Source: Caldifarciminota bacterium UBA1063
GTDB lineage: Bacteria > Hydrothermota > Hydrothermia > UBA1063
Length of the DNA: 30,586 nt
Assembly: GCA_002316275.1 (NCBI GenBank)
Contig: DCDE01000030.1
Coordinates: 1 to 30,586 of the forward strand
Direction: 5' to 3'
Made by a program: the position numbers and the translations under genes. The notes under the pieces are model-generated. The model did no database searches. It saw nothing but the letters and a program-made list of their open reading frames with translations, and was not told the origin of the DNA. Positions 7,843-16,024 of the stretch are shown piece by piece (position 1 is the stretch's first letter; every line of letters starts with the position of its first letter).

Positions 7843-8346
7843 ATGCGTAAAATGAGTGAAGAATTCCTCAATAGTGCCTTTGCAGGCGAAAGTATGGCTC
7901 ATATGAAGTATATGATATTCGCTGAGGTTGCTGAAAAGGAAGGTTTTCCAAATATTGCAAGGCTTTTCCGAGCCATTGCGTATGCAGAACTTGTGCATTC
8001 CAGAAATCATCTAACGGCACTCGGGAAGGTAAAAGACACCGTATCTAATCTGGAGACTGCGTTTCAGGGTGAATCATATGAGATCGAAGAGATGTACCCT
8101 GCTTACTTAGCCATTACCGAAATGCAGGGAGAAAAGCAAGCCTCGAGGAGTATGGGCTATGCCCTTGAGGCAGAAAAAATACACAAGGCAATGTACAGTG
8201 ATGCTAAAGAGAAAGCTGAGGGGAAGGAAGATATTAAAATAGGTGATGTCTTTATTTGCCCCGTATGTGGTTTTACCGTTGAAGGTGAGGCTCCAGATAG
8301 GTGCCCCGTTTGTGGTGTATCAAAAGAGAAATTTGTAAAGTTTTAG
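7843..8346 (+). CDS. rbr: Rubrerythrin
   Basis: This 167-residue protein is an NAD(P)H-linked peroxide reductase that takes electrons through rubredoxin. The N-terminal diiron bundle (about 1-130) has Glu16, AELVH (Glu49, His52), the Glu80-83 cluster and AEKIH (Glu111, His114). The C-terminal rubredoxin-like domain has CPVCG pairs at Cys139/142 and Cys154/157. It removes the H2O2 made by superoxide reductase encoded two genes downstream. A GGAGGG ribosome-binding site lies in the end of the preceding gene, 3 nt of which separate the two reading frames. Confidence 0.96.
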   Translation: MRKMSEEFLNSAFAGESMAHMKYMIFAEVAEKEGFPNIARLFRAIAYAELVHSRNHLTALGKVKDTVSNLETAFQGESYEIEEMYPAYLAITEMQGEKQASRSMGYALEAEKIHKAMYSDAKEKAEGKEDIKIGDVFICPVCGFTVEGEAPDRCPVCGVSKEKFVKF

Positions 8347-8362
8347 AAAGGAGGTATCGATT

Positions 8363-8596
8363 ATGCCATGTGCAAAAAAGCCAAAAGAGGCAGGTCCTGA
8401 TGATGTGGAAAAGAAGATCCTCGCAGTGCTAAAGGGGGCTTCAAAGCCCATGGGCTGTGCTGATATTGCTAAAGCTTCAGGTATTGATGTACATCAGGTG
8501 ATGGGGAAATTGAGAGGTATGAAAGCGCGCGGGCTTGTGGAAAGTCCAGAAAAGGGTAAGTACGTAGTTAGTGAAGCAGGTAAAAAGTTTCAATGA
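8363..8596 (+). CDS. Small winged-helix DNA-binding protein
   Basis: This 77-residue protein is essentially one winged helix-turn-helix domain: helix KKILAVLKGA (about 17-26), HTH CADIAKASGIDVHQVMGKL (about 32-50), then a wing ending KGKYVVSEAGKKF. The N-terminus has Cys3 and the first HTH helix has Cys32, which could sense oxidants or bind metal. Its position between rubrerythrin and superoxide reductase suggests autoregulation of the operon. It has a strong ribosome-binding site (AAAGGAGG). The fold is clear; the target and sensing mechanism are inference. Confidence 0.75.
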   Translation: MPCAKKPKEAGPDDVEKKILAVLKGASKPMGCADIAKASGIDVHQVMGKLRGMKARGLVESPEKGKYVVSEAGKKFQ

Positions 8597-8608
8597 CGGA
8601 GGTGTAAT

Positions 8609-8971
8609 ATGAAATTTGGGGACTACATTATGCCAGCAGAAAAAGAAGGGAAGGAAAAGCACGTCCCCTTTATTGAAGCTCCGGAGATTGTTAAGAAGGG
8701 AGAGTTCTTTCAAATTACCATTACGGTTGGCAAGGAAGTTCCTCACCCCAATACTGTTGAGCATCATATTAAATGGATCCAAGTTTTCGCAGTAATTGAA
8801 GGAAGGCCCTATAATCCCGTGCACGTTGCAACCTTTGATATGGGTCCTACCTATTCTAATCCTGAGGTATCATTTAAAATGAAACTGGAGGCTAATGCAA
8901 CCTTATTTGTGCTTGAATACTGTAATGTTCATGGGCTGTGGGAAAATTATAAATCTATAAAGGTTGAATAG
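8609..8971 (+). CDS. Superoxide reductase (neelaredoxin type)
   Basis: This 120-residue class II (1Fe) superoxide reductase lacks the N-terminal desulforedoxin domain. The iron-site ligands are all present: His18 (with Glu16, KEKHVP), His46 (PHPNTVEHH), His52, Cys105 and His108 (CNVHGLW). It reduces superoxide to H2O2 without making oxygen, drawing electrons from rubredoxin, whose gene follows at once. Ribosome-binding site GGAGGTG. The order rubrerythrin, superoxide reductase, rubredoxin assembles a complete superoxide-to-water path apart from the NAD(P)H:rubredoxin oxidoreductase. Confidence 0.95.
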   Translation: MKFGDYIMPAEKEGKEKHVPFIEAPEIVKKGEFFQITITVGKEVPHPNTVEHHIKWIQVFAVIEGRPYNPVHVATFDMGPTYSNPEVSFKMKLEANATLFVLEYCNVHGLWENYKSIKVE

Positions 8972-8983
8972 AGGGGAAGTCAC

Positions 8984-9142
8984 ATGAAAAAATATAGATG
9001 TCAAATTTGCGGTTACGAATACGACCCGGCAGTTGGTGATCCGGACGGTGGAGTGGCGCCGGGTACTCCTTTTGAAAAGCTTCCGCCCGACTGGATCTGC
9101 CCCATATGTGGGGCATCTAAAGAGAACTTTGAACCTGTTTAG
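8984..9142 (+). CDS. Rubredoxin
   Basis: A 52-residue rubredoxin begins at an ATG preceded by GAGGGG. It has the two iron-binding knuckles CQICGYEYDP (Cys6, Cys9) and CPICGA (Cys39, Cys42), plus the family's DWICP. It is the electron donor for the superoxide reductase and rubrerythrin encoded upstream. Its TAG overlaps the stop of the convergent transglycosylase gene by 4 nt, so no intergenic terminator exists between the two operons. Confidence 0.96.
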   Translation: MKKYRCQICGYEYDPAVGDPDGGVAPGTPFEKLPPDWICPICGASKENFEPV

Positions 9143-10560
9143 GACTGACCTGTGTGGATTACAATAACCTGACCGATCCTTATTTTTGAAGAGGGGAGGT
9201 TATTCCATCTTTTAAGGTCGTTTATTGATACACCGTAGGTTTTAGAAAGAGAGTATAAGGTGTCGCCCTTTTTTACCTTATAGCGAATTATATTGCTTGA
9301 AGCACCTGATGCTTTACTGTTGGCTGCACCTGCTTGGGAGACTTTTGGCTGAGAAGTCTTTGAACTCTTTGAGGAAGCATAATAACTTGTTCCACCGTGT
9401 GGTATTATAAGAACCATTCCAGGACGTAATTTGTACGGGTTGACGTTGTTGTTTGCCTGTCTTATTGCAGACACAGTCACGCCGTACCTTCTTGCTATTT
9501 GAGATAGTGTCTCTCCTTTTTTCACCACGTGTGCCTGTGCCTTAAACCATTGGTCCTTTGGTGTCTTGTTCATATGCGTGATAAATTGTTCTTTAGTTCC
9601 TATAGGTATTCTTACATAGTAGTTTTCGAGGTACGGTGGCGTCGCAAAGCGATGAAAATGTGGATTCAACTTTTTAAACTCTGCTTCACTTATCCCTGCC
9701 CAAGATGCCAGCTGTTTTATGTTGGCTTGTGCGGGTACCAATACGCTATCATAAGTAAATTCGGGAACGTTCAATATGGAATCAACGAAATCTCTGTTTC
9801 CATTGATAAACATAATCAATGCGAGGAAGGAGGGTACATAATTCCTCGTTTCTCTTTTCAACTCTCTCCTAATATCCCAGAACTTTTCTCCATTCGTTTT
9901 GACCAGTTTCGAATAAACCTTACCTTCACCCGCATTATATGCTGCAATAGCGAGGTCCCACCTACCAAAAAGTTCATAGAGGTCCTTTAAATATTGGCAG
10001 GCTGCATGAGTGGAATAGATGGGATCCCTCCTTTCATCAATCCACCAGTCTACCTTAAGTCCATACTTCTTGGCAGTGAATGACATAAATTGCCACGGAC
10101 CGACAGCTTTCTTCCTTGAAACCGCCTCGACGTTATATCCGCTTTCAATGATGGGTAAGTATTTTAAATCTTCTGGGAGTCCATAACTTTTGATGATCTC
10201 ACTAATTTTACCTAAATATGGGGCTCCTCTTGTCAATGCTTTTGCGACCTTTCCCTTGCCCCGTGTATTGTAGTAGTAGTGCCATTTTGCGATTTCCATT
10301 TCTTCTTCTTCAGTGAGAACGAGTCCAAAGTGAGCCAGCCTACCTTTCATCTCGGTTTCAACCTTTGAAAGTTCCTCCTGCAGAAACTTTTGAGGGATAT
10401 TTTCTACTGCTGTGCTGTCTTCAGCAAAGCCACCATCAGGCTCGAAATCTGCAAAAGTGAATTCCACTTGAGGTACGGTATTTTTGTAACTCTTACGAAG
10501 GCCACAAGCGCAAGAAAAAATAGATACAATAAACAGAGCAACTCTGATAAATCGGCTCAT
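9139..10560 (-). CDS. LysM-containing lytic transglycosylase (MltD-like)
   Basis: This 473-residue lipoprotein candidate (hydrophobic start, IFSC with Cys17) cleaves peptidoglycan glycan strands with formation of 1,6-anhydromuramic ends. An SLT domain (about 120-245) has the catalytic Glu139 in IIESGYN, then GPWQFMS and AAYNAGEGKV. Two LysM peptidoglycan-binding repeats follow (about 345-390 and 425-470), separated by a Ser/Ala-rich linker. This matches MltD order. The ATG overlaps the end of the adenosine-specific kinase gene by 4 nt. Confidence 0.93.
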   Translation of the reverse strand: MSRFIRVALFIVSIFSCACGLRKSYKNTVPQVEFTFADFEPDGGFAEDSTAVENIPQKFLQEELSKVETEMKGRLAHFGLVLTEEEEMEIAKWHYYYNTRGKGKVAKALTRGAPYLGKISEIIKSYGLPEDLKYLPIIESGYNVEAVSRKKAVGPWQFMSFTAKKYGLKVDWWIDERRDPIYSTHAACQYLKDLYELFGRWDLAIAAYNAGEGKVYSKLVKTNGEKFWDIRRELKRETRNYVPSFLALIMFINGNRDFVDSILNVPEFTYDSVLVPAQANIKQLASWAGISEAEFKKLNPHFHRFATPPYLENYYVRIPIGTKEQFITHMNKTPKDQWFKAQAHVVKKGETLSQIARRYGVTVSAIRQANNNVNPYKLRPGMVLIIPHGGTSYYASSKSSKTSQPKVSQAGAANSKASGASSNIIRYKVKKGDTLYSLSKTYGVSINDLKRWNNLPSSKIRIGQVIVIHTGQS

Positions 10561-11042
10561 TTTTTGTATCCTATTTTTCTAAGGAATTCATAGCGATTTT
10601 TTGCATCTTCGGCTGTTTCGACTCCAAGAGGTGTCTGTCCATCTATTACCCCTAATACACCTCTTCCATTTTCCGTTTGTGCTACCACGACCTCAAGAGG
10701 ATTTGCAGATGCAGCATAAATATTAGCCACCTCCTGACACTGTTTTAACGCATTCAAAATATTTATTGGATAAGCCCTATGTAGAAGAATGATAAAGAAA
10801 TGGCCAGCACCGACATTTTTTGCGTTTTCAATAGCAAGTTTTGTCAATATTTCGTCGTTTCCGGCGTAACGAATTAGCCTCGGGCCTGAAGATTCGCAGA
10901 AAGCCAGAGCAAATTTCACTCCGGGGACAGAAGTAACGATGATTTCCTCAATATCCTCGACAGTTTTTATAAAGTGGGATTGGCCAAGTATCACGTTTAT
11001 TTCATCAGGCTTTTGAATTTCAACAACATCGAAAGTTAGCAT
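10557..11042 (-). CDS. Adenosine-specific kinase family protein
   Basis: This 161-residue protein belongs to the PF04008 family, widespread in archaea and in some deep-branching or thermophilic bacteria. Recognisable stretches are FCESSGPRLIRYAGND (about 48-63), VGAGHFFIILL and GVLGVIDGQ. The family name rests on adenosine-dependent activity reported for an archaeal member; the physiological role is unclear. A strong AGGAGG (11055-11050) sits 7 nt before the ATG. It is co-transcribed with a cell-wall lytic enzyme, which gives no obvious functional clue. Confidence 0.85.
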   Translation of the reverse strand: MLTFDVVEIQKPDEINVILGQSHFIKTVEDIEEIIVTSVPGVKFALAFCESSGPRLIRYAGNDEILTKLAIENAKNVGAGHFFIILLHRAYPINILNALKQCQEVANIYAASANPLEVVVAQTENGRGVLGVIDGQTPLGVETAEDAKNRYEFLRKIGYKK

Positions 11043-11064
11043 CAGTGCACCTCCTGATTTTTAT

Positions 11065-11093
11065 AATATAAAGTATGCATTTCCTTTATTCAA
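11065..11093 (-). promoter_or_regulatory. Promoter of adenosine-specific kinase-transglycosylase unit
   Basis: Minus strand: -35 TTGAAT (11093-11088), 17-nt spacer, -10 TATATT (11070-11065). A leader of about 16 nt carries a full AGGAGG, so this unit is leadered. Confidence 0.6.
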
Positions 11094-11267
11094 TCCCTTT
11101 CTAACTTATGAATATGGCGAAAAGGGCTTATCAATTGCATTTGGCGGCTTGTTAGCCTCTGACAAATTGCCCAGGCTTGTTGGCAGATTTACAATTATTA
11201 CATAGGTTTTCGTATTCAAGCGTATCTTTACGTGTAAGCAGGCATCTAAAATTTCTCATCGTTTAAA
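11094..11267. other. Intergenic stretch between two divergent promoters
   Basis: No gene is seen. GGCTTGTTAGC (11146-11156) recurs with one change as GGCTTGTTGGC (11174-11184), 28 nt apart. This could be a binding site for a regulator of the AOR gene or of the divergent unit. No riboswitch fold was recognised. Confidence 0.3.
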
Positions 11268-11296
11268 TTGGAATCGTATCAAGACGGGATTATAAT
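11268..11296 (+). promoter_or_regulatory. AOR promoter
   Basis: -35 TTGGAA (11268-11273), 17-nt spacer, consensus -10 TATAAT (11291-11296). The start codon follows 12 nt later with no Shine-Dalgarno, leaving a leader of about 6 nt at most. Confidence 0.65.
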
Positions 11297-11308
11297 TATT
11301 GCGCATAT

Positions 11309-13102
11309 ATGTACTATTTTGGAAGGGCTCTTGATTTAGATCTATCAAGTGGTGAACAAAAGATGTACGATGTCCCCGAGAGAATTATCAAAGAATACGT
11401 AGGGGGAAAAGGATTGGGCGCAAGGATTCTATATGATGAGCTTGAGCCTGGAGTTGATCCCCTATCTCCTTTAAATGTCTTGATTTTTGTGACCGGTCCC
11501 CTTACCTCTACTATCGCACCAACTTCTGGGAGATGGGCAGTTGTGACAAAGTCACCGCATACAGGTGTATTCCTGGACTCTCAGGTAGGAGGGCATTTTG
11601 GTGCAGCGTTGCGGAGAGCAGGCGTTGATGTCCTAATAGTGAGGGGTAAAGCAGAAAGTCCGGTCTACATCTACGTAGAGAATGGAAAGGCGGAATTACG
11701 CGATGCGGGTCACCTGTGGGGAAAAGGGATTATTGGGACGGAAGATGAGTTAAAAAGAATTCACCCTGGTTGTAAAGTTGGTTCCATTGGCCCTGCCGGT
11801 GAACATCTTGTAACTTTTTCAATGATTGGATTTGACTATTTTAGACAGGCGGGAAGAGGAGGTGCCGGAGCAGTAATGGGATCGAAGAATTTAAAGGCAG
11901 TTGTGGTGAAACCGGGAGGGGAAGTAAAGTATTATGATAAAAGTGCGATGCAGAGCATAGTTTCAAGATTATTGGAGTTGATAAGAGAAAACAGCGTATT
12001 GAAGCAAAGGACGGAAATAGGTACACCTATGTGGGTTAAAATGGCAAATGATGGTGGATTCCTTCCAACCCGGAATTTTTCGAAGGGCGTGTACGAGTGC
12101 TACGAGGGCGTCTCTGGAGAGGCGATGAAGCAGAGAATTTGGGTGAAGAATAAGGCTTGTTACGGGTGCCCGATTGCGTGTGGCAAACTAACGCGCGTAC
12201 GAGAGGGGAAGTACAAAGGAAATGAAGTTGAAGGGCCTGAGTATGAAACCGTCGCTCTTCTTGGTTCAAATTGTGAAATCAGGCAAATTGAAAGCGTAGC
12301 CTTTCTTAACAGGGTATGTGATGACCTTGGACTTGACACGATTTCTGCAGGTGGAGTCCTTGGTTTTGCTATGGAATGCTATGAGAGGGGATTGCTAAAA
12401 GATACTGATGGTCTCCAATTACATTTTGGTAATGAGGAGGCTGCAGCTAAACTTCTGATGAAGATTGCTTATCAAGATGGTATTGGGAAGATATTTTCGA
12501 GGGGTGTTAGGCAAGCCGCCCGAGAGATAGGGCAGGGGAGTGACAAGTTTGCAATACATGTAAAGGGCTTAGAACTTCCTGGAGTTGAGCCTCGTGGCTC
12601 ATGGGGCATGGCTCTTGCTTTTGCAACAGCTGATAGAGGGGGTTGTCATCAAAGGGCGTGGACACCGACCGCTGAGTTGAAGGGCTTACTGCCGAGGTTT
12701 TCCACAGAACAAGTGGCAAAGTTTATAAGGGAAACCCAAAATGAGCGGTCAGTTTGCTTTTCCCTTGTACTCTGCGATTTTGTACCGTTTACTCCTGCAG
12801 ATTTTTCAGAGCTACTTTTTGATGCCACTGGTATTTCATTAAGTATGGAAGAATATATGGTGACTGGTGAACGGATTTGGAATCTAACGAGAATGTTTAA
12901 TGTGAGGGAAGGAATTACGCGGAAGGACGATACGCTTCCTCAGAGGATTATGGAAGAGCCGTCTCCTGAAGGTCCTGCAAAGGGTAAGGTGATTTCGAAA
13001 GAAATACTCGATGAAATGCTTGATGAATACTATGGACTCAGTGGTTGGGATAAAAACGGAATTCCCAAAGATGAAACTTTGGAAAGGCTAAAACTGATAT
13101 GA
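11309..13102 (+). CDS. aor: Aldehyde:ferredoxin oxidoreductase (tungsten/molybdenum pterin)
   Basis: This 597-residue enzyme oxidises aldehydes to acids with ferredoxin as acceptor, using a bis-pterin tungsten (or molybdenum) centre and one 4Fe-4S cluster. N-terminal hallmarks are YVGGKGLGARIL (30-41), TGPLTSTIAPTSGRW (62-76) and QAGRGGAGAVMGSKNLKAV (180-198). Cluster cysteines are 284, 287, 291 (CYGCPIAC) and 489 (VLCDFV). The pterin-binding segment CDDLGLDTISAG is at 337-348. No cofactor-synthesis or pterin-carrier gene is adjacent. The aldehyde substrate is not predictable. It appears to be transcribed alone. Confidence 0.94.
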   Translation: MYYFGRALDLDLSSGEQKMYDVPERIIKEYVGGKGLGARILYDELEPGVDPLSPLNVLIFVTGPLTSTIAPTSGRWAVVTKSPHTGVFLDSQVGGHFGAALRRAGVDVLIVRGKAESPVYIYVENGKAELRDAGHLWGKGIIGTEDELKRIHPGCKVGSIGPAGEHLVTFSMIGFDYFRQAGRGGAGAVMGSKNLKAVVVKPGGEVKYYDKSAMQSIVSRLLELIRENSVLKQRTEIGTPMWVKMANDGGFLPTRNFSKGVYECYEGVSGEAMKQRIWVKNKACYGCPIACGKLTRVREGKYKGNEVEGPEYETVALLGSNCEIRQIESVAFLNRVCDDLGLDTISAGGVLGFAMECYERGLLKDTDGLQLHFGNEEAAAKLLMKIAYQDGIGKIFSRGVRQAAREIGQGSDKFAIHVKGLELPGVEPRGSWGMALAFATADRGGCHQRAWTPTAELKGLLPRFSTEQVAKFIRETQNERSVCFSLVLCDFVPFTPADFSELLFDATGISLSMEEYMVTGERIWNLTRMFNVREGITRKDDTLPQRIMEEPSPEGPAKGKVISKEILDEMLDEYYGLSGWDKNGIPKDETLERLKLI

Positions 13103-13165
13103 GGTCTGGGTTTTTTCATAATTGTAGTCTACTTTCAAGGCTTGGGGAGAGAGGGAAGGTGGTCG

Positions 13166-13194
13166 TTGAATCTGTAAGTTTGAAGAATTATAAT
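13166..13194 (+). promoter_or_regulatory. Promoter of Wzz-like gene
   Basis: -35 TTGAAT (13166-13171), 17-nt spacer, -10 TATAAT (13189-13194), 6 nt, then the ATG at 13201. Predicted leaderless. Confidence 0.75.
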
Positions 13195-13200
13195 TAAGAA

Positions 13201-14337
13201 ATGCGATTTATAAAGCTTGTGTTTACAAAGTACTTAAAGATAGTTGTGCCCGTATATGTAGTTTCAATCGCCATTGCTTTGATATTATTCTACACGATCC
13301 CGAGGAGATATAAAGCAACAGCTGAAATTATGCCTTCTCTCGAACAGGAGCTTATAGCAACCATCGGCTCTGCGCTTGCTAATTATAACCCGTTGGTGAG
13401 TATGCTTGTTACCCCTGCCGATATATATTCTCGCATTATACAATCGAGGGCAGTACTTTACCCCGTGATCGATTCCCTTGACCTCCAAAAAAAACTTAAG
13501 GCAAAAGGGAAGATGCACGCATATAAGAAACTTTCCAAAGGGATTGAAGTTAAACCGTATTCTGAAGGGATCATCGAGATTTCATATGAGGATAAGGATA
13601 AGGCTTTCGCTGCAGAATTAGTTAATAGGCTTATTCTTGAACTTGATAATTTCAACAAGCAAACTGTTATGACGAAAGGGAAAGCACTTAGAGAGTTTCT
13701 CGAAGTGAGACTAAAGGAAGAGGAAAACTTAATCAATGCTTTAATGGATTCCCTTAAGACTTACCAGAAGCAATATGGTACAGTACTTATAGAGCAGGAG
13801 TATGTACAATGGGTTCAAGCCTACTTTGAAGTTTTCAAGAATTATTTGTTGAAGAAAGCGGAATACGATTACTACAAGGAAATTTATAGTGCTGACAATC
13901 CACTCCTTGAGATAAAGGCAAAGGAGGTAGATGCATTACAAGAACAGCTTAATTACATTCTAAATGAGCCGGGAGAAGGGGAAAAGACATTTAGTGGATC
14001 CAGGATTTTTAGCATCCCCATTTCGAAAGTACCAGAAGCGATGCAAGAATACTTCGGGCTTAAGGTGAAACTGGATGCTCATGAAGAGGTTTTCAAGTTC
14101 TTGTTTACAAAGTATGAAGAATCGAAACTTCTCGAAAAGAAGGATACGCCCACATTTACGGTGATGAGGTGGGCAGAAGTTCCCGATATGAAAAGTTATC
14201 CGAGGGGGACACACCTTGTTGTTTTATTCTTTATTATAGGGACACTCGTAAACGTGCTAATATTGGTTGTCGGCGAAGTCCCGGAAACCCGTGAACTTTT
14301 GGGTTATGTATTTCGAAAACGCTCTCATGGTTCATAA
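13201..14337 (+). CDS. Wzz-like polysaccharide chain-length/co-polymerase protein
   Basis: This 378-residue inner-membrane protein has one transmembrane helix at each end (about 12-33 and 340-360), with a large, partly coiled periplasmic region between (long helices about 150-260). This is the topology of Wzz/PCP proteins, which set the length of O-antigen or exopolysaccharide chains. Early residues PRRYKATAEI fit the Wzz domain. There is no C-terminal tyrosine kinase domain. It is alone on its transcript; the O-antigen ligase and glycosyltransferases lie about 9 kb away. Confidence 0.75.
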   Translation: MRFIKLVFTKYLKIVVPVYVVSIAIALILFYTIPRRYKATAEIMPSLEQELIATIGSALANYNPLVSMLVTPADIYSRIIQSRAVLYPVIDSLDLQKKLKAKGKMHAYKKLSKGIEVKPYSEGIIEISYEDKDKAFAAELVNRLILELDNFNKQTVMTKGKALREFLEVRLKEEENLINALMDSLKTYQKQYGTVLIEQEYVQWVQAYFEVFKNYLLKKAEYDYYKEIYSADNPLLEIKAKEVDALQEQLNYILNEPGEGEKTFSGSRIFSIPISKVPEAMQEYFGLKVKLDAHEEVFKFLFTKYEESKLLEKKDTPTFTVMRWAEVPDMKSYPRGTHLVVLFFIIGTLVNVLILVVGEVPETRELLGYVFRKRSHGS

Positions 14338-14379
14338 ACCTTAATATTACTAAGGGCTTTCTATTTGAGTAGCAATCGC

Positions 14380-14408
14380 TTGACTTTATTTTTTTACCGA
14401 CTTAAAAT
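14380..14408 (+). promoter_or_regulatory. Promoter of barrel/TPR protein gene
   Basis: -35 TTGACT (14380-14385), 17-nt spacer, -10 TAAAAT (14403-14408). An ATG lies 5 nt after the -10. An AGGAGG (14423-14428) then serves a GTG at 14435 in the same frame, so the message may be used from either start. Confidence 0.75.
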
Positions 14409-14434
14409 ATAACATGATTAACAGGAGGTTTGAG

Positions 14435-16024
14435 GTGAAGCGTTATTATGTGATAGTATGGTTAGTTTTGGTAGGTTCTCTTTCTGCACAATTTTTTAGT
14501 GGAAACCAGAGTGACGTTCCTGTCCCTATGATTTCAGAAAAACTTAGTTTTAATGTGTCTGGTTTTGGGGGATTTAAGGTTTCTTCTGGTTATTATACCT
14601 CTGACAAGTTTAGTGGCATAATGCCGCCTTATGGAGTTAGTCTTGGAGTAACTTATAGAAATTTGTTTTTTAATCTTGGATATTCAAAGGAAAAAAACCT
14701 TGAGATAACCTTTCAACATACACCTTGGAATAATGGGAAGTTTTTTGTGCTTTGGGGGATGAATGGTCTTCTAATACCAGACATAGAGTCAGAGGGTACG
14801 GTCTATGTGCCGAAAGACTCCTCGTCGCAGCTTGAGAGAATTCCACTCTTTGCAGAAATTTATGCTAAGCCGATCAAGTATATTGAAGCAGGACTCGGAT
14901 TAGGGTTAGGTAAATATGCGCAAAACAAAGGATTGGAACAGCCCTTGGAGGTTCCTGGTGTTTTTGCTACCGTTGCGGTTAAACCTGTAGATTTTATAAA
15001 ATTGTTTTGGGAGGGTTACAGCTCTACACATAAGAGAAATTTAGGTGTCGTTATTGGACCATTTAGCGGAATTGAATTCCTTGCAGCATTTAGGTATTGC
15101 GCTTACCCACCTGAGGACGATGTTAATACACATCAGGCATTTATTGGAATTAGGGCTGAGATTCCTTCGGAAATGATTTTCAAACCTGCGATTTCTAAGG
15201 TGAGAATTATAGTAAAGGAGCAAGCCACGGATAGGCCGATTGAAGGCGTTAAGGTGGAATCGACGGAGGGAGCATTCCCTGCACTTCTTTCCAATGAGCT
15301 TGGTGAGATAACCACGACCCTTAAGGCCGGACTTTATCCAATTAGGGTAGAGGGTTCTCAGAAATATGCTCCATTTAATACTGTGCTTGATGTGCCTCGG
15401 GAGCAGGATAGTATTGCCTTTGAGATAAAATTGAGATACAGTAAACAATATGCTGATTATATGGCTATTCTTGACAGGGCGAGAGAATTAATGGGGAAAA
15501 ACGACATCAAGAATGCGGAAATAGAGTTAACAAAAGCCTTGAAACTATTCCCTGATGATGAGGATGGGTTAAATCTGCAAGATTCTCTTCATGCAATGAA
15601 ATTAAATAGGATTAATGAAATTAACACGCGTGCCGACGGATACTTGAAAAATAAAAGGTACCAGGATGCGATAAATGAATTACAAAAAATCCTTACCTTT
15701 GATGCAGGGAACGAATCAGTCAGGAAGAGGATTGATAGCATAAGGGTAGTGATGCTTGAGGAGAGGAAAAAAGAAGAGAAGCCAGCGGCGGCGCCCGCTG
15801 TGAAAACTCCTCCTGCAGCAAAACCGAAGCAACCGCAACCACAACCAACTGAGAAGGTTTCTGTTTCTGACCTTGTTGACCGTGGTAAAAAACTATTTTT
15901 TGATGGTAAGTACCGTGAAGCTAAGACGTACTTTGAGAGAGCGTTAAAAGTAGAGCCAAATAATAAGGAAGCGAAGTTCTACCTCGAGAAGTGTGACTCT
16001 TATATTAAAATGATGGAGAAGTAG
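14435..16024 (+). CDS. Exported protein: predicted beta-barrel, Ig-like domain and TPRs
   Basis: I chose GTG 14435 (529 aa) because AGGAGG lies 6 nt upstream and the product then starts MKRYYVIVWLVLVG, a typical signal peptide (cleavage near SLSAQ). ATG 14414 (536 aa) is the in-frame alternative. After the signal, about 220 residues are glycine- and aromatic-rich with beta-strand alternation, as in outer-membrane barrels. Next is a carboxypeptidase-regulatory/Ig-like domain (about 255-335), tetratricopeptide repeats (about 345-430), a Lys/Ala/Pro/Gln linker (about 445-475) and a final TPR (DGKYREAKTYFERALKVEP). I do not recognise a named family. An outer-membrane assembly or scaffold role is speculation. 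Confidence 0.7.
   Translation: MKRYYVIVWLVLVGSLSAQFFSGNQSDVPVPMISEKLSFNVSGFGGFKVSSGYYTSDKFSGIMPPYGVSLGVTYRNLFFNLGYSKEKNLEITFQHTPWNNGKFFVLWGMNGLLIPDIESEGTVYVPKDSSSQLERIPLFAEIYAKPIKYIEAGLGLGLGKYAQNKGLEQPLEVPGVFATVAVKPVDFIKLFWEGYSSTHKRNLGVVIGPFSGIEFLAAFRYCAYPPEDDVNTHQAFIGIRAEIPSEMIFKPAISKVRIIVKEQATDRPIEGVKVESTEGAFPALLSNELGEITTTLKAGLYPIRVEGSQKYAPFNTVLDVPREQDSIAFEIKLRYSKQYADYMAILDRARELMGKNDIKNAEIELTKALKLFPDDEDGLNLQDSLHAMKLNRINEINTRADGYLKNKRYQDAINELQKILTFDAGNESVRKRIDSIRVVMLEERKKEEKPAAAPAVKTPPAAKPKQPQPQPTEKVSVSDLVDRGKKLFFDGKYREAKTYFERALKVEPNNKEAKFYLEKCDSYIKMMEK

Noticed and set aside
11094..11308. Molybdenum/tungsten cofactor riboswitch in front of AOR
   Set aside because: The consensus promoter lies directly before the ATG, leaving a leader of about 6 nt; no suitable fold was recognised.
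14339..14355. Hairpin CCTTA/TAAGG after the Wzz-like gene as a terminator
   Set aside because: Five A/T-rich base pairs followed by mixed sequence; expected by chance.
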